Position numbers and translations under genes: made by a program
Assembly: GCA_910576895.1 (NCBI GenBank)
Contig: CAJTJZ010000038.1
Span: 7,437-19,800 of the forward strand
Length of the DNA: 12,364 bases
Source of the DNA: an uncultured Lachnospiraceae bacterium
GTDB taxonomy: Bacteria; Bacillota; Clostridia; Lachnospirales; Lachnospiraceae
Direction of reading: 5' to 3'
The notes under the pieces: model-generated
Database searches by the model: none
Seen by the model: only the letters and a program-made list of their open reading frames with translations
What the model was told of the DNA's origin: nothing
Shown: positions 6,672-12,364 of the stretch, in pieces
Layout: every line of letters starts with the position of its first letter
Position numbering within the stretch: the first letter of the stretch is position 1

Positions 6672-7577
6672 ATGGAAGAAGAAAAAATATTAAAACCAAA
6701 GACATTTCGGATTGATGAAGAAACAGCAAATAAGATCCGAAAAATTTCGGAAACGATTGGTGGTAATCAACAAGAGGCATTTGTAAAACTGATAGAGACT
6801 TACGAACTGCAATCTAGTAAATCAGCATTGCCAGATCAAAGAACAAATATAGAACAATTTGAAAAATATATAAATATTTTAACACATATGTATATGGTAA
6901 GTTTAGAGAATAATCAAAATGTAACTGAAACGGTACGTACAGAATTTGATGCTTTACTAAATTCAAAAGATGTTACAATACAAGGATTGCAAGAGCAATT
7001 GTCGGCTGCCAAAAAATCTACAGAAGATTCTATTAAAAAAGCAGAAGATTCAGAGAGAAAAATTGCGGAACTAAAAGATTCTTTTGTTTCGAAAGAATCT
7101 GATTATGTGACACAAATAGCTAATTTACAGTCTATGCTTGCGGATAAAGACAATTTGAATAAAGCATTAACTAATTCTTGTGCTGAAGAAAAACAGAAAA
7201 ATAGTTCTTTACAAGAAAAAATAAATAGTATAGATCAGGAAAATAAAGAACTTTCTAATGTTAAGGCAGAATTGCTTCGTCTTAAGGCAGAATATGATCA
7301 ATTGCTAAAAAATAGGGAAAATTTAGAAAAACAACTACAAGAAAACAAAGCCTCTTATCATGATATGATTGCAGATTTAAAACAAAACGAGTCTTTCGTT
7401 TTGGAACAATATAAACAGCAATCACAATTAGAATTAGAAAAAACAGTTCTAAATCTTGAGCGTAAATATCAAGAACAAATACAGGAATTAAAGGAGCAAA
7501 AGCAAACGGAGATAGATAGATATCAGCAAAAGTATTTTTCATTATTGGAAAAGTTACAATTAGTAGAGAAAGAATAA
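6672..7577 (+). CDS. Ribbon-helix-helix plus long coiled-coil protein
   Basis: A 301-residue cytoplasmic protein that I cannot name. Residues about 9-47 look like a ribbon-helix-helix DNA-binding unit: a short strand 'KTFRIDEE', helix A (ETANKIRKISETIG) and helix B (NQQEAFVKLIETYEL). From about residue 90 to the end it is almost unbroken heptad-rich coiled coil (Glu, Lys, Gln, Leu; many EEL/KLE-type repeats) with no transmembrane segment. The layout recalls plasmid KfrA or ParB-accessory proteins by architecture, not by recognised homology. The ATG has an AAGAAAGG ribosome site at 6655-6662, directly after the MITE-like inverted repeat, which could be its operator. The MFS transporter gene starts 13 nt after its stop, so the two are probably one operon. 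A role as local regulator or DNA-organising protein is inference. Confidence 0.7.
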   Translation: MEEEKILKPKTFRIDEETANKIRKISETIGGNQQEAFVKLIETYELQSSKSALPDQRTNIEQFEKYINILTHMYMVSLENNQNVTETVRTEFDALLNSKDVTIQGLQEQLSAAKKSTEDSIKKAEDSERKIAELKDSFVSKESDYVTQIANLQSMLADKDNLNKALTNSCAEEKQKNSSLQEKINSIDQENKELSNVKAELLRLKAEYDQLLKNRENLEKQLQENKASYHDMIADLKQNESFVLEQYKQQSQLELEKTVLNLERKYQEQIQELKEQKQTEIDRYQQKYFSLLEKLQLVEKE

Positions 7578-7590
7578 AAGGATTATTAAT

Positions 7591-8790
7591 ATGGTTAAAA
7601 ATTATAAAAAAACATTAATTGCCTGCTATCTTGGTTTTATTACACAAGCAATTACTGCTAATTTTGCCCCTTTGCTCTTTCTAACATTTCACAATGAGTA
7701 TCATATTCCATTAGGAAAAATTGCTCTTATATCTACTGTTTTTTTTCTAACTCAATTGACTGTGGATATTTTTTGCTCTTATTTCGTAGATCGTATCGGA
7801 TACCGAAAATGCGTTGTGACTTCGGAATTATGTGCAGCCGCTGGACTGATTGGACTTGCGTTATTACCTGATTTTTTACCAAATCCTTTGACTGGCATTA
7901 TTATTAGTGTTATTGTATATGCAATTGGAAGTGGTTTAATTGAAGTATTATGCAGTCCAATTGTAGAAGCTTGTCCTTTTGAACACAAAGAAGCTACTAT
8001 GAGCTTATTACATTCATTTTATTGTTGGGGTTCTGTAGGCGTTATTATGCTATCTACGATTTTTTTTGCTGTTTTTAATATTAGCAATTGGAAATGGCTT
8101 GCATATATATGGGCACTAATACCTCTTTACAATATTTATAATTTTGCGATATGTCCGATTGAACATATAACAGATGATGGGAAAGGTATGAAAATAAGCA
8201 ATTTGCTTCAAGTACCATTATTTTGGATATCCATTATCCTTATGGTATGTGCTGGAGCTTCGGAACTTGCTATGGCACAATGGGCTTCCGCTTATACAGA
8301 ATCAGCTTTAGGATTTTCAAAAACAATAGGAGATCTTATAGGCCCTTGTATGTTTGCAGTAACTATGGGTATTAGTCGTGTTATTTTTGGAAAAAGTGGC
8401 GATAAATTGGATTTAATGAAATTTATGATTGGTTCTGGTTGTTTGTGTTTGTTTTGTTATTTACTGGCTTCCATATCAAATAGTTCCCTTTTAGGTCTGA
8501 TTGGCTGTATTATGTGTGGTTTTTCCGTTGGTATTATGTGGCCGGGTACAATTAGTATTTGTTCTAAATATCTTCCAAGCGGCGGAACTGCTATGTTTGC
8601 ACTTCTTGCTACCGCAGGGGATTTAGGCGGAGCATTTGGACCGGGATTTGTTGGTACTATTACACAGAATGCAAACAATGACTTAAAAAAGGGAATGTTT
8701 GTAGGTTGTATTTTTCCACTTGTGTTAGTTATTTCTCTCTTTATACTGAAAAATTTACAAAGAAAGAAAAATATAAAAAATAAACATTAA
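7591..8790 (+). CDS. Major facilitator superfamily transporter
   Basis: A 399-residue polytopic membrane protein, the usual length for a 12-helix MFS permease. The loop after helix 2 carries a motif A-like 'SYFVDRIGYRK' (63-73), the family's best marker. Hydrophobic segments are spread over the whole length with a cytoplasmic central loop around residues 190-205. The N-terminal region 'QAITANFAPLLFLTFHNEY' and the 'GSGLIEVLCSPIVEACP' segment look like the sugar/fucose-permease-like branch, but the substrate is not readable. The C-terminal end is basic (QRKKNIKNK) and cytoplasmic. An AAAGGA ribosome site (7577-7582) overlaps the stop of the RHH/coiled-coil gene, which suggests translational coupling. 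The strong hairpin at 8863-8929 ends the unit. Confidence 0.88.
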   Translation: MVKNYKKTLIACYLGFITQAITANFAPLLFLTFHNEYHIPLGKIALISTVFFLTQLTVDIFCSYFVDRIGYRKCVVTSELCAAAGLIGLALLPDFLPNPLTGIIISVIVYAIGSGLIEVLCSPIVEACPFEHKEATMSLLHSFYCWGSVGVIMLSTIFFAVFNISNWKWLAYIWALIPLYNIYNFAICPIEHITDDGKGMKISNLLQVPLFWISIILMVCAGASELAMAQWASAYTESALGFSKTIGDLIGPCMFAVTMGISRVIFGKSGDKLDLMKFMIGSGCLCLFCYLLASISNSSLLGLIGCIMCGFSVGIMWPGTISICSKYLPSGGTAMFALLATAGDLGGAFGPGFVGTITQNANNDLKKGMFVGCIFPLVLVISLFILKNLQRKKNIKNKH

Positions 8791-8810
8791 ATAAGAAGGG
8801 TAAGTAATAC

Positions 8811-8954
8811 ATGAAAGAAGAATTTTTCGTTCATGAGTTCGTACCGACTGTAACTGTAAAGCGGGGCTGTCGCATTAAGCAGAATATATACAAGATATTT
8901 GTATCATTTTTTCTTAGTGCGACAGCCCCTTTTTTAAATCCTATAATACTATGA
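8811..8954 (+). other. Short ORF running through the terminator, probably not a gene
   Basis: A 47-codon frame starting MKEEFFVHEFVPT has a fair GAAGGG ribosome site 10 nt upstream. Codons 18-40 coincide with the terminator hairpin, so at most the first 17 codons look like real coding sequence. It may be the 5' remnant of a gene cut by the hairpin element. I do not recognise the peptide. Confidence 0.2.
8863..8935 (+). terminator. Strong intrinsic terminator after the MFS gene
   Basis: A 17-bp stem (GGGGCTGTCGCATTAAG at 8863-8879 with CTTAGTGCGACAGCCCC at 8913-8929, one G-U pair) is followed by six T residues (8930-8935). The 33-nt loop contains a further hairpin, ATACAA/TTGTAT (8888-8893/8899-8904). 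There is no matching T run for the opposite strand, so it stops plus-strand transcription only. Confidence 0.85.
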
Positions 8955-9052
8955 TGTTCTTTTCTTAAGTCAATGTTATATATAATATATTGTACTTTCT
9001 GCAAAAAATACTACATTAAATGACAATACATATAAGCAAGTTAAGTCAACCT

Positions 9053-9574
9053 CTATATAATTTTAATTTGACAGGATGCCATTGTTTCCAAAGCGGCCTT
9101 ATGTTTCTTAGGTATAACACCTGCACAGCACTTACTATCTACACTAATTGGAATTTCTGGAAGAAAAGCTTTTAGTAAGAGGGCATTAGATACTACGCAG
9201 ATATCCGTACATACACCAATTAACTCAATGCTATCAGGATTTTGATTCCTTATATCTAAAGCAAGTTTTGTACTGCCAAAAGTTTCTTTTTTATAAACAG
9301 GACAATCTGCTAAAAGTTCTCTTACTTCTGGGTGTAATTGCCAACCTTCTTCTTTTTCCCTACAATGTTCTACAGGTAACCATTTCCCTTCCTGAGTAAA
9401 TTTATAGTTCTCATGATGTGTATCCATTGTCACATAAATTTGATAGCCTTCTGCCTTGCAATTTTTAATTTTTTCCACTACCGTTTGAACAATACTTACA
9501 GCCTCTGCAGAACCTAAAGTTCCTGTAATAAAATCATTCTGGAAATCTACCACAATCAAGACTCTATTTTTCAT
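9053..9574 (-). CDS. Nicotinamidase-like cysteine hydrolase (isochorismatase fold)
   Basis: A 173-residue cytoplasmic amidohydrolase. The catalytic triad of the family is visible: D10 in 'VVDFQNDF', K96 in 'YKKETFGS' and the nucleophile C126 in 'GVCTDICVVSNAL'. Candidate metal ligands D51 and H53 ('TMDTHHENY') and H70 ('WLPVEHC') match the PncA pattern, which favours nicotinamide deamidation to nicotinate in NAD salvage over the isochorismatase or N-carbamoyl activities of the wider family. It is slightly shorter than E. coli PncA. The ATG (9574, minus strand) has an AGGCAGG ribosome site, and its promoter can be read at 9657-9629. It is divergent from the DUF6465-like gene and convergent with the MFS operon. 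No NAD biosynthesis gene is nearby. Confidence 0.85.
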   Translation of the reverse strand: MKNRVLIVVDFQNDFITGTLGSAEAVSIVQTVVEKIKNCKAEGYQIYVTMDTHHENYKFTQEGKWLPVEHCREKEEGWQLHPEVRELLADCPVYKKETFGSTKLALDIRNQNPDSIELIGVCTDICVVSNALLLKAFLPEIPISVDSKCCAGVIPKKHKAALETMASCQIKII

Positions 9575-9628
9575 AATCCAATGTACCTGCCTTTCATAAA
9601 TTACTTATCTAAGTCTTTTGTAATTTGT

Positions 9629-9657
9629 ATAATATTATATATCTTATCATGTTTCAA
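9629..9657 (-). promoter_or_regulatory. Predicted promoter of the nicotinamidase-like gene
   Basis: On the minus strand, TTGAAA (9657-9652) and TATTAT (9634-9629) are separated by 17 nt. They lie about 55-80 nt upstream of the start codon in the divergent intergenic region. Confidence 0.6.
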
Positions 9658-9690
9658 TGTATACTGCAATAAATTTATTAAAATAAAGTA

Positions 9691-9719
9691 TTGCAATTTA
9701 AATTTAATTATTGTACTAT
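9691..9719 (+). promoter_or_regulatory. Predicted promoter of the DUF6465-like gene
   Basis: TTGCAA (9691-9696) and TACTAT (9714-9719) are separated by 17 nt, giving a leader of about 30 nt before the start codon. It is back to back with the minus-strand promoter at 9629-9657. Confidence 0.55.
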
Positions 9720-9742
9720 TAGTATTAACAAAAATTATATTT

Positions 9743-9750
9743 AAGGAGGT
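9743..9750 (+). promoter_or_regulatory. Ribosome binding site fixing the DUF6465-like start
   Basis: AAGGAGGT, a near-complete anti-16S match, lies 7 nt before ATG 9758. It excludes the longer in-frame start at 9581, whose extra residues would be translated from promoter DNA. Confidence 0.9.
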
Positions 9751-9757
9751 TTACAAA

Positions 9758-10369
9758 ATGCCTAGAGGAGTAAAAAAAGCAAAAGAAGAAGAAAAGAAAA
9801 ATGTTTCCGTTACGAAAACGGAAGAAAGCACATTGAATAAACCTAAGATGAAGTCGGCTGTAGAAGAAACTGCAAAATCAACGGAATCTAAAGTAAGAAA
9901 AAAGAAAAAAAATTCAACTACTAAAACTACACTGGATAAACCTGAAACAGAGTCAGTTATGGAAGAAAATTCAGTTTTAGCTGAGTCAAAAACTGAAAAT
10001 GTACAAGATTCTGATACTGTGAATTATGAGGAACAAACAAGTGGCAAAAATGAAAAGACAGAAGTGACTGAGGAAACAACGCCAAAAACTACTGGAAGCA
10101 AAAAAACTAGGGCTGTCAAAAAGCAACCGAAAAAGGAAGAACAATTATTATCTGATATCATAATACAATATGGCGGTGAAGAAGTTTCTGCTTTGGAAAT
10201 TGTTAAAAAAGTGAAACAAGATTGCAAGGATAAAGGTTATAGAAAACAAATTCGTAGAGTTTCTATTTATATTAAACCTGAAGATGGGAAAGCTTATTAT
10301 GCCCTAGAGGATAGCTCAGATCATGTAAGTTTATTTGAAGATACTCATGAATCCAAATCTGCTGAATAA
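9758..10369 (+). CDS. DUF6465-like protein with lysine-rich N-terminal tail
   Basis: A 203-residue protein. The first ~125 residues are low-complexity and highly charged (Lys, Glu, Thr, Ser) and probably disordered. They contain a 21-residue internal duplication, 25-45 (TLNKPKMKSAVEE...) and 58-78 (TLDKPETESVMEE...). The C-terminal ~70 residues form a small folded domain: 'DIIIQYGGEEVSALEIVKKVKQ' followed by 'RRVSIYIKPEDGKAYYALED'. This is the pattern of DUF6465-family proteins that I associate with Lachnospiraceae, whose function is unknown to me. The start MPRGVKKAK after a strong ribosome site is reminiscent of nucleoid-type basic tails, but a DNA-binding role is only a guess. The gene is monocistronic, with a hairpin 55 nt after its stop. 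Confidence 0.75.
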   Translation: MPRGVKKAKEEEKKNVSVTKTEESTLNKPKMKSAVEETAKSTESKVRKKKKNSTTKTTLDKPETESVMEENSVLAESKTENVQDSDTVNYEEQTSGKNEKTEVTEETTPKTTGSKKTRAVKKQPKKEEQLLSDIIIQYGGEEVSALEIVKKVKQDCKDKGYRKQIRRVSIYIKPEDGKAYYALEDSSDHVSLFEDTHESKSAE

Positions 10370-10423
10370 AAATCAAATTTTGTTGACTCAATACTTCAAT
10401 GATTGTCGATTTATTTTTTTTCC

Positions 10424-10480
10424 AAAAGCAATTCTGTGTTGATAAAAGTTTTGTTTTCTTTTTATCATAGAATTGCTTTT
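10424..10480 (+). terminator. Hairpin after the DUF6465-like gene, probable terminator
   Basis: AAAAGCAATTCT (10424-10435) pairs with AGAATTGCTTTT (10469-10480), and inside this TGATAAAA (10440-10447) pairs with TTTTATCA (10460-10467) with small bulges. Only the TTTT of the stem itself is T-rich on the 3' side; the T8 run lies before the stem. A weak terminator is the simplest reading. Confidence 0.5.
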
Positions 10481-10508
10481 ATCTGTATAAGAAAGGAAAA
10501 AAACTATA

Positions 10509-10676
10509 ATGATTAAAATTGAAAATAAGAAAAAGAATATTTGCTGAGAGATTTTAGAATTATCGCCAGAATAATTTGAAATTTCTAAAAACAGGATATT
10601 TTATACAGAAACTTTCAGAGAATTTCCTTTTTGGGCTGATATAGAAGATATTTGTTTTTTCATAAAAAGAGATTAG
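10509..10676 (+). pseudogene. Decayed N-terminal fragment of a GNAT acetyltransferase gene
   Basis: One frame starts at an ATG behind an AAAGGA site and runs 55 codons, with in-frame stops at 10545 (TGA) and 10572 (TAA) before the final TAG (10674). Read through the stops it gives KKNIC*EILELSPE*FEIS and then FREFPFWADIED. This resembles the N-terminus of a common Firmicutes GNAT group, as I recall it 'ICREILE-LPEWFGI...MPFWAA-EDG'. The two stops fall on the positions of the conserved R and W. The homology ends at about 10660, where the nested inverted-repeat element begins. The acetyl-CoA-binding motif A and everything after it are absent from the rest of the window. I take this as a gene broken by insertion or deletion and then decayed. 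The recognition rests on memory of the family, not on an alignment. Confidence 0.6.
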
Positions 10677-10877
10677 ATTTTCTGCAAACAAAAACATATA
10701 CTCTGTTCTGACACTTTAGCTCGGTGCGACTACGGTGGGTATTTGCCGCAGGCTACTTTCAAAACCCACCGTAGTCGACTACCGAGCGAGTGACGCAGAA
10801 CATTGTGGTGTAATATCTCATATATAACAACCTTGGAGCTACCCCAAAGCATTTAGACCAGAAAATCTAATCTTTTT
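10666..10877. repeat. Nested palindromic element of about 212 bp
   Basis: The outer inverted ends are GATTAGATTTTCTG (10671-10684) and its exact complement (10859-10872), extended to about 19 bp with one G-U pair (10666-10684/10859-10877). Inside lies a second, longer stem made of TGTTCTG/CAGAACA (10704-10710/10796-10802), CACT/AGTG, GCTCGGT/ACCGAGC (10719-10725/10781-10787) and CGACTACGGTGGGT (10727-10740/10764-10777), with a loop that holds GCC-GCA-GGC. From 10719 to 10790 I count 42 G/C in 72 bases, far above the flanking DNA. It has no ORF of note. It abuts a broken GNAT gene, so it looks like an inserted miniature element. A structured RNA is the alternative. Confidence 0.65.
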
Positions 10878-10949
10878 CTTAAATCATATCATATATTTCA
10901 AAAATGTCAACTATATTTTGCAAAAATTTCTTAAATTTTATCAAATTGC

Positions 10950-10978
10950 TTGAAAAAATGTTAAAATTATATTATAAT
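10950..10978 (+). promoter_or_regulatory. Predicted promoter of the right-edge gene
   Basis: TTGAAA (10950-10955) and a perfect TATAAT (10973-10978) are separated by 17 nt, in a very AT-rich stretch. Transcription would start about 50 nt before ATG 11036. Confidence 0.75.
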
Positions 10979-11035
10979 TTTATGCAAATGGTAGTAAATA
11001 ATAGCAAGTATATAGAAAGGAAATAAGTTGCGATT

Positions 11036-12364
11036 ATGAAGAATTTAACAGCAGAAGAACAACAACGGCTTTGGAAATTAGACGAGCCTCCGACTCGCAA
11101 AATATTGCTTTGGGGCTTAGACAGCAAAAAGAATCCCTGTATACTTATTTTATATGGGAAACAAGAGATTGAGCGGGAAATAAAGCCTTATATGTATGGT
11201 CATACTCCTCGTTCTTATTATGCAGATGCATATATGTTAAAACCAACAGTAGTATATACAAATTATGCTGTTTTTCATGGAATCAATGGTCATTTACCTT
11301 CGATTCCAAATACATATTATTATAAAACAAAAAATTTACTTTGTTATAGTAAAGGTTATAAAACTGCAAATAGATATTGGGATTATAGTCAGGAAAACCA
11401 CTGGCAGTTACATGTAGATATTGAAAAGAAATATATTATTAAAGAATTTTATAAAATAGATCAGACGGTTGTTTTTGACTATTATAAGAAAAAAAACTAT
11501 AGCGATTATATTACTTATTTAAAAGAAAATCAAGTTCATTTTGAAGATTGTGAACTTATCGAACACCCTAGTGATTTATTTAATTTTAAAGCAGACAGTC
11601 CTTATATGGAATTAATTATGAATATGTGCTTGAAAGAAAGGATATATACAAGAAAAAAATATCTTAGCCAATTTATGAAAATGCAGCCTTCTGTTGAAGA
11701 ATATAAATGTCTTTTAAAAACAGCAAGCGTAGAGTTAGCTTGTGGCATTTTTCAAGAACTTACCATAGAAAAAAATCCAATTTTATTAGAAACTGCAAAA
11801 CAGATAGATAACAGTGATATATTATTTGCAAATGCAGGATATCATAGAGGACTGAAACGCTGTATTCATCAATATATCAGTCTATTTGATGAAAAGTTGT
11901 TAAAAGAACAAAAAGAGTTTATTTATAAAACGCTGCCTGAAATGGATTTTCATATTAAGCATTTAAATTTATACGGTAAAAATCTAAAGGGAAAAGAACT
12001 GGAAGAATATTTAAATGAACCAAATGTTTATCAAAATAATTTATATCTTTTTGGTAGAGAGAATCTCTATGAAAAAAATACTTATACCGATGGAAAAAAT
12101 ATCAATAATATTGCATTTAAAAATACAATACAGACAGCAAAGGCATATGAAATGGCAGATGTGATTGGAAAAATAACTTATTACTTGGACGCTCCAAGGA
12201 CTACCTGCTATTTTAAAGGAAGTGGTAACACCAGTGCATATACGTATTATGTACGTTATCTTAGAAGGACACTGGATGAATATCAGGCAGGAGATGAGGT
12301 AAAATTTATAACGGCTGCTCGTGAAATGCTGATAAGTTATACAGACCATGATAATTTAGATATT
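11036..12364 (+). CDS. Large unrecognised protein, 3' end cut by window
   Basis: The frame stays open for 443 codons from ATG 11036 to the last base, so this is the N-terminal part of a longer protein. I do not recognise the family. The product looks cytoplasmic: no signal peptide and no transmembrane segment. It is rich in Tyr and Lys, with Tyr clusters such as 'NTYYYKTKNLLCYSKGYK' near residue 100. The second half (from about residue 190) reads as successive amphipathic helices like a HEAT- or ARM-type solenoid. It ends in a basic block, 'GSGNTSAYTYYVRYLRRTLDEY' (near 403-424), that could bind nucleic acid or a partner; this is inference. The ribosome site AAAGGAAA is about 13 nt from the ATG, which is long. 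Base composition matches the neighbouring genes, and a good promoter precedes it. Confidence 0.7.
   Translation, partial: MKNLTAEEQQRLWKLDEPPTRKILLWGLDSKKNPCILILYGKQEIEREIKPYMYGHTPRSYYADAYMLKPTVVYTNYAVFHGINGHLPSIPNTYYYKTKNLLCYSKGYKTANRYWDYSQENHWQLHVDIEKKYIIKEFYKIDQTVVFDYYKKKNYSDYITYLKENQVHFEDCELIEHPSDLFNFKADSPYMELIMNMCLKERIYTRKKYLSQFMKMQPSVEEYKCLLKTASVELACGIFQELTIEKNPILLETAKQIDNSDILFANAGYHRGLKRCIHQYISLFDEKLLKEQKEFIYKTLPEMDFHIKHLNLYGKNLKGKELEEYLNEPNVYQNNLYLFGRENLYEKNTYTDGKNINNIAFKNTIQTAKAYEMADVIGKITYYLDAPRTTCYFKGSGNTSAYTYYVRYLRRTLDEYQAGDEVKFITAAREMLISYTDHDNLDI

Noticed and set aside
8965..9049. TTAAGTCAA occurring twice (8965-8973 and 9041-9049)
   Set aside because: Nine AT-rich bases repeated twice in an AT-rich gap is expected by chance, and there is no symmetry or link to a promoter.
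9581..9757. 59-codon N-terminal extension of the DUF6465-like frame
   Set aside because: It overlaps both divergent promoters and lies upstream of an excellent ribosome site at 9743-9750.
10685..10858. Possible CRISPR, tRNA gene or integron attC site within the nested palindrome
   Set aside because: There are no repeated spacer units, no cloverleaf or T-loop sequence, and no GTTRRRY/RYYYAAC core sites at the stem ends.
12041..12349. Minus-strand frame of 102 codons at the right edge
   Set aside because: It is antisense to an open 443-codon frame that has a promoter and ribosome site; its hydrophobic composition is the usual result of reading AT-rich coding DNA backwards.

Overview
The window is AT-rich DNA from a low-GC Gram-positive anaerobe, most likely a member of the Lachnospiraceae or a near relative (Clostridia). 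The reasons are strong AGGAGG-type ribosome binding sites, a T-box leader on an aminoacyl-tRNA synthetase gene, a clostridial A-type flavo-diiron protein, a PadR/DUF1700 (HAAS) gene pair, and a DUF6465-like protein of a kind I associate with Lachnospiraceae. The taxonomic call is an inference from gene content.

Layout, left to right. (1) 2-637: the 3' part of a short-chain dehydrogenase, followed by two perfect inverted repeats. (2) 761-2241: a PadR repressor, a HAAS-domain membrane protein and an SdpI-like membrane protein. They form a compact operon behind a promoter whose -10 overlaps a 9+9 bp palindrome, a likely PadR operator. (3) 2289-2786: an endonuclease V-family protein. (4) 2807-5074: aspS behind a complete T-box riboswitch. 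A promoter, a GAC (Asp) specifier codon, the T-box bulge, the antiterminator and the competing terminator can all be read. (5) 5239-6408: a flavo-diiron protein (FprA). (6) 6544-8790: a MITE-like inverted-repeat element, then a ribbon-helix-helix/coiled-coil protein and an MFS transporter in tandem, closed by a strong terminator. (7) 9053-10369: a minus-strand nicotinamidase-like cysteine hydrolase divergent from a DUF6465-like protein, with a promoter readable on each strand. (8) 10370-11035: a gene-poor stretch holding a hairpin, the decayed N-terminal part of a GNAT acetyltransferase gene, and a roughly 210-bp GC-richer nested palindrome that starts where the GNAT homology stops. (9) 11036-12364: the first 443 codons of a large protein I do not recognise, running off the right edge behind a near-consensus promoter.

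Most genes are housekeeping or accessory genes of known families. The parts that known families do not explain are the nested palindrome and GNAT remnant at 10509-10877, the MITE-like repeat at 6544-6651, the RHH/coiled-coil plus transporter pair, and the unrecognised protein at the right edge. I see no tRNA or rRNA gene, CRISPR array, transposase or prophage gene.
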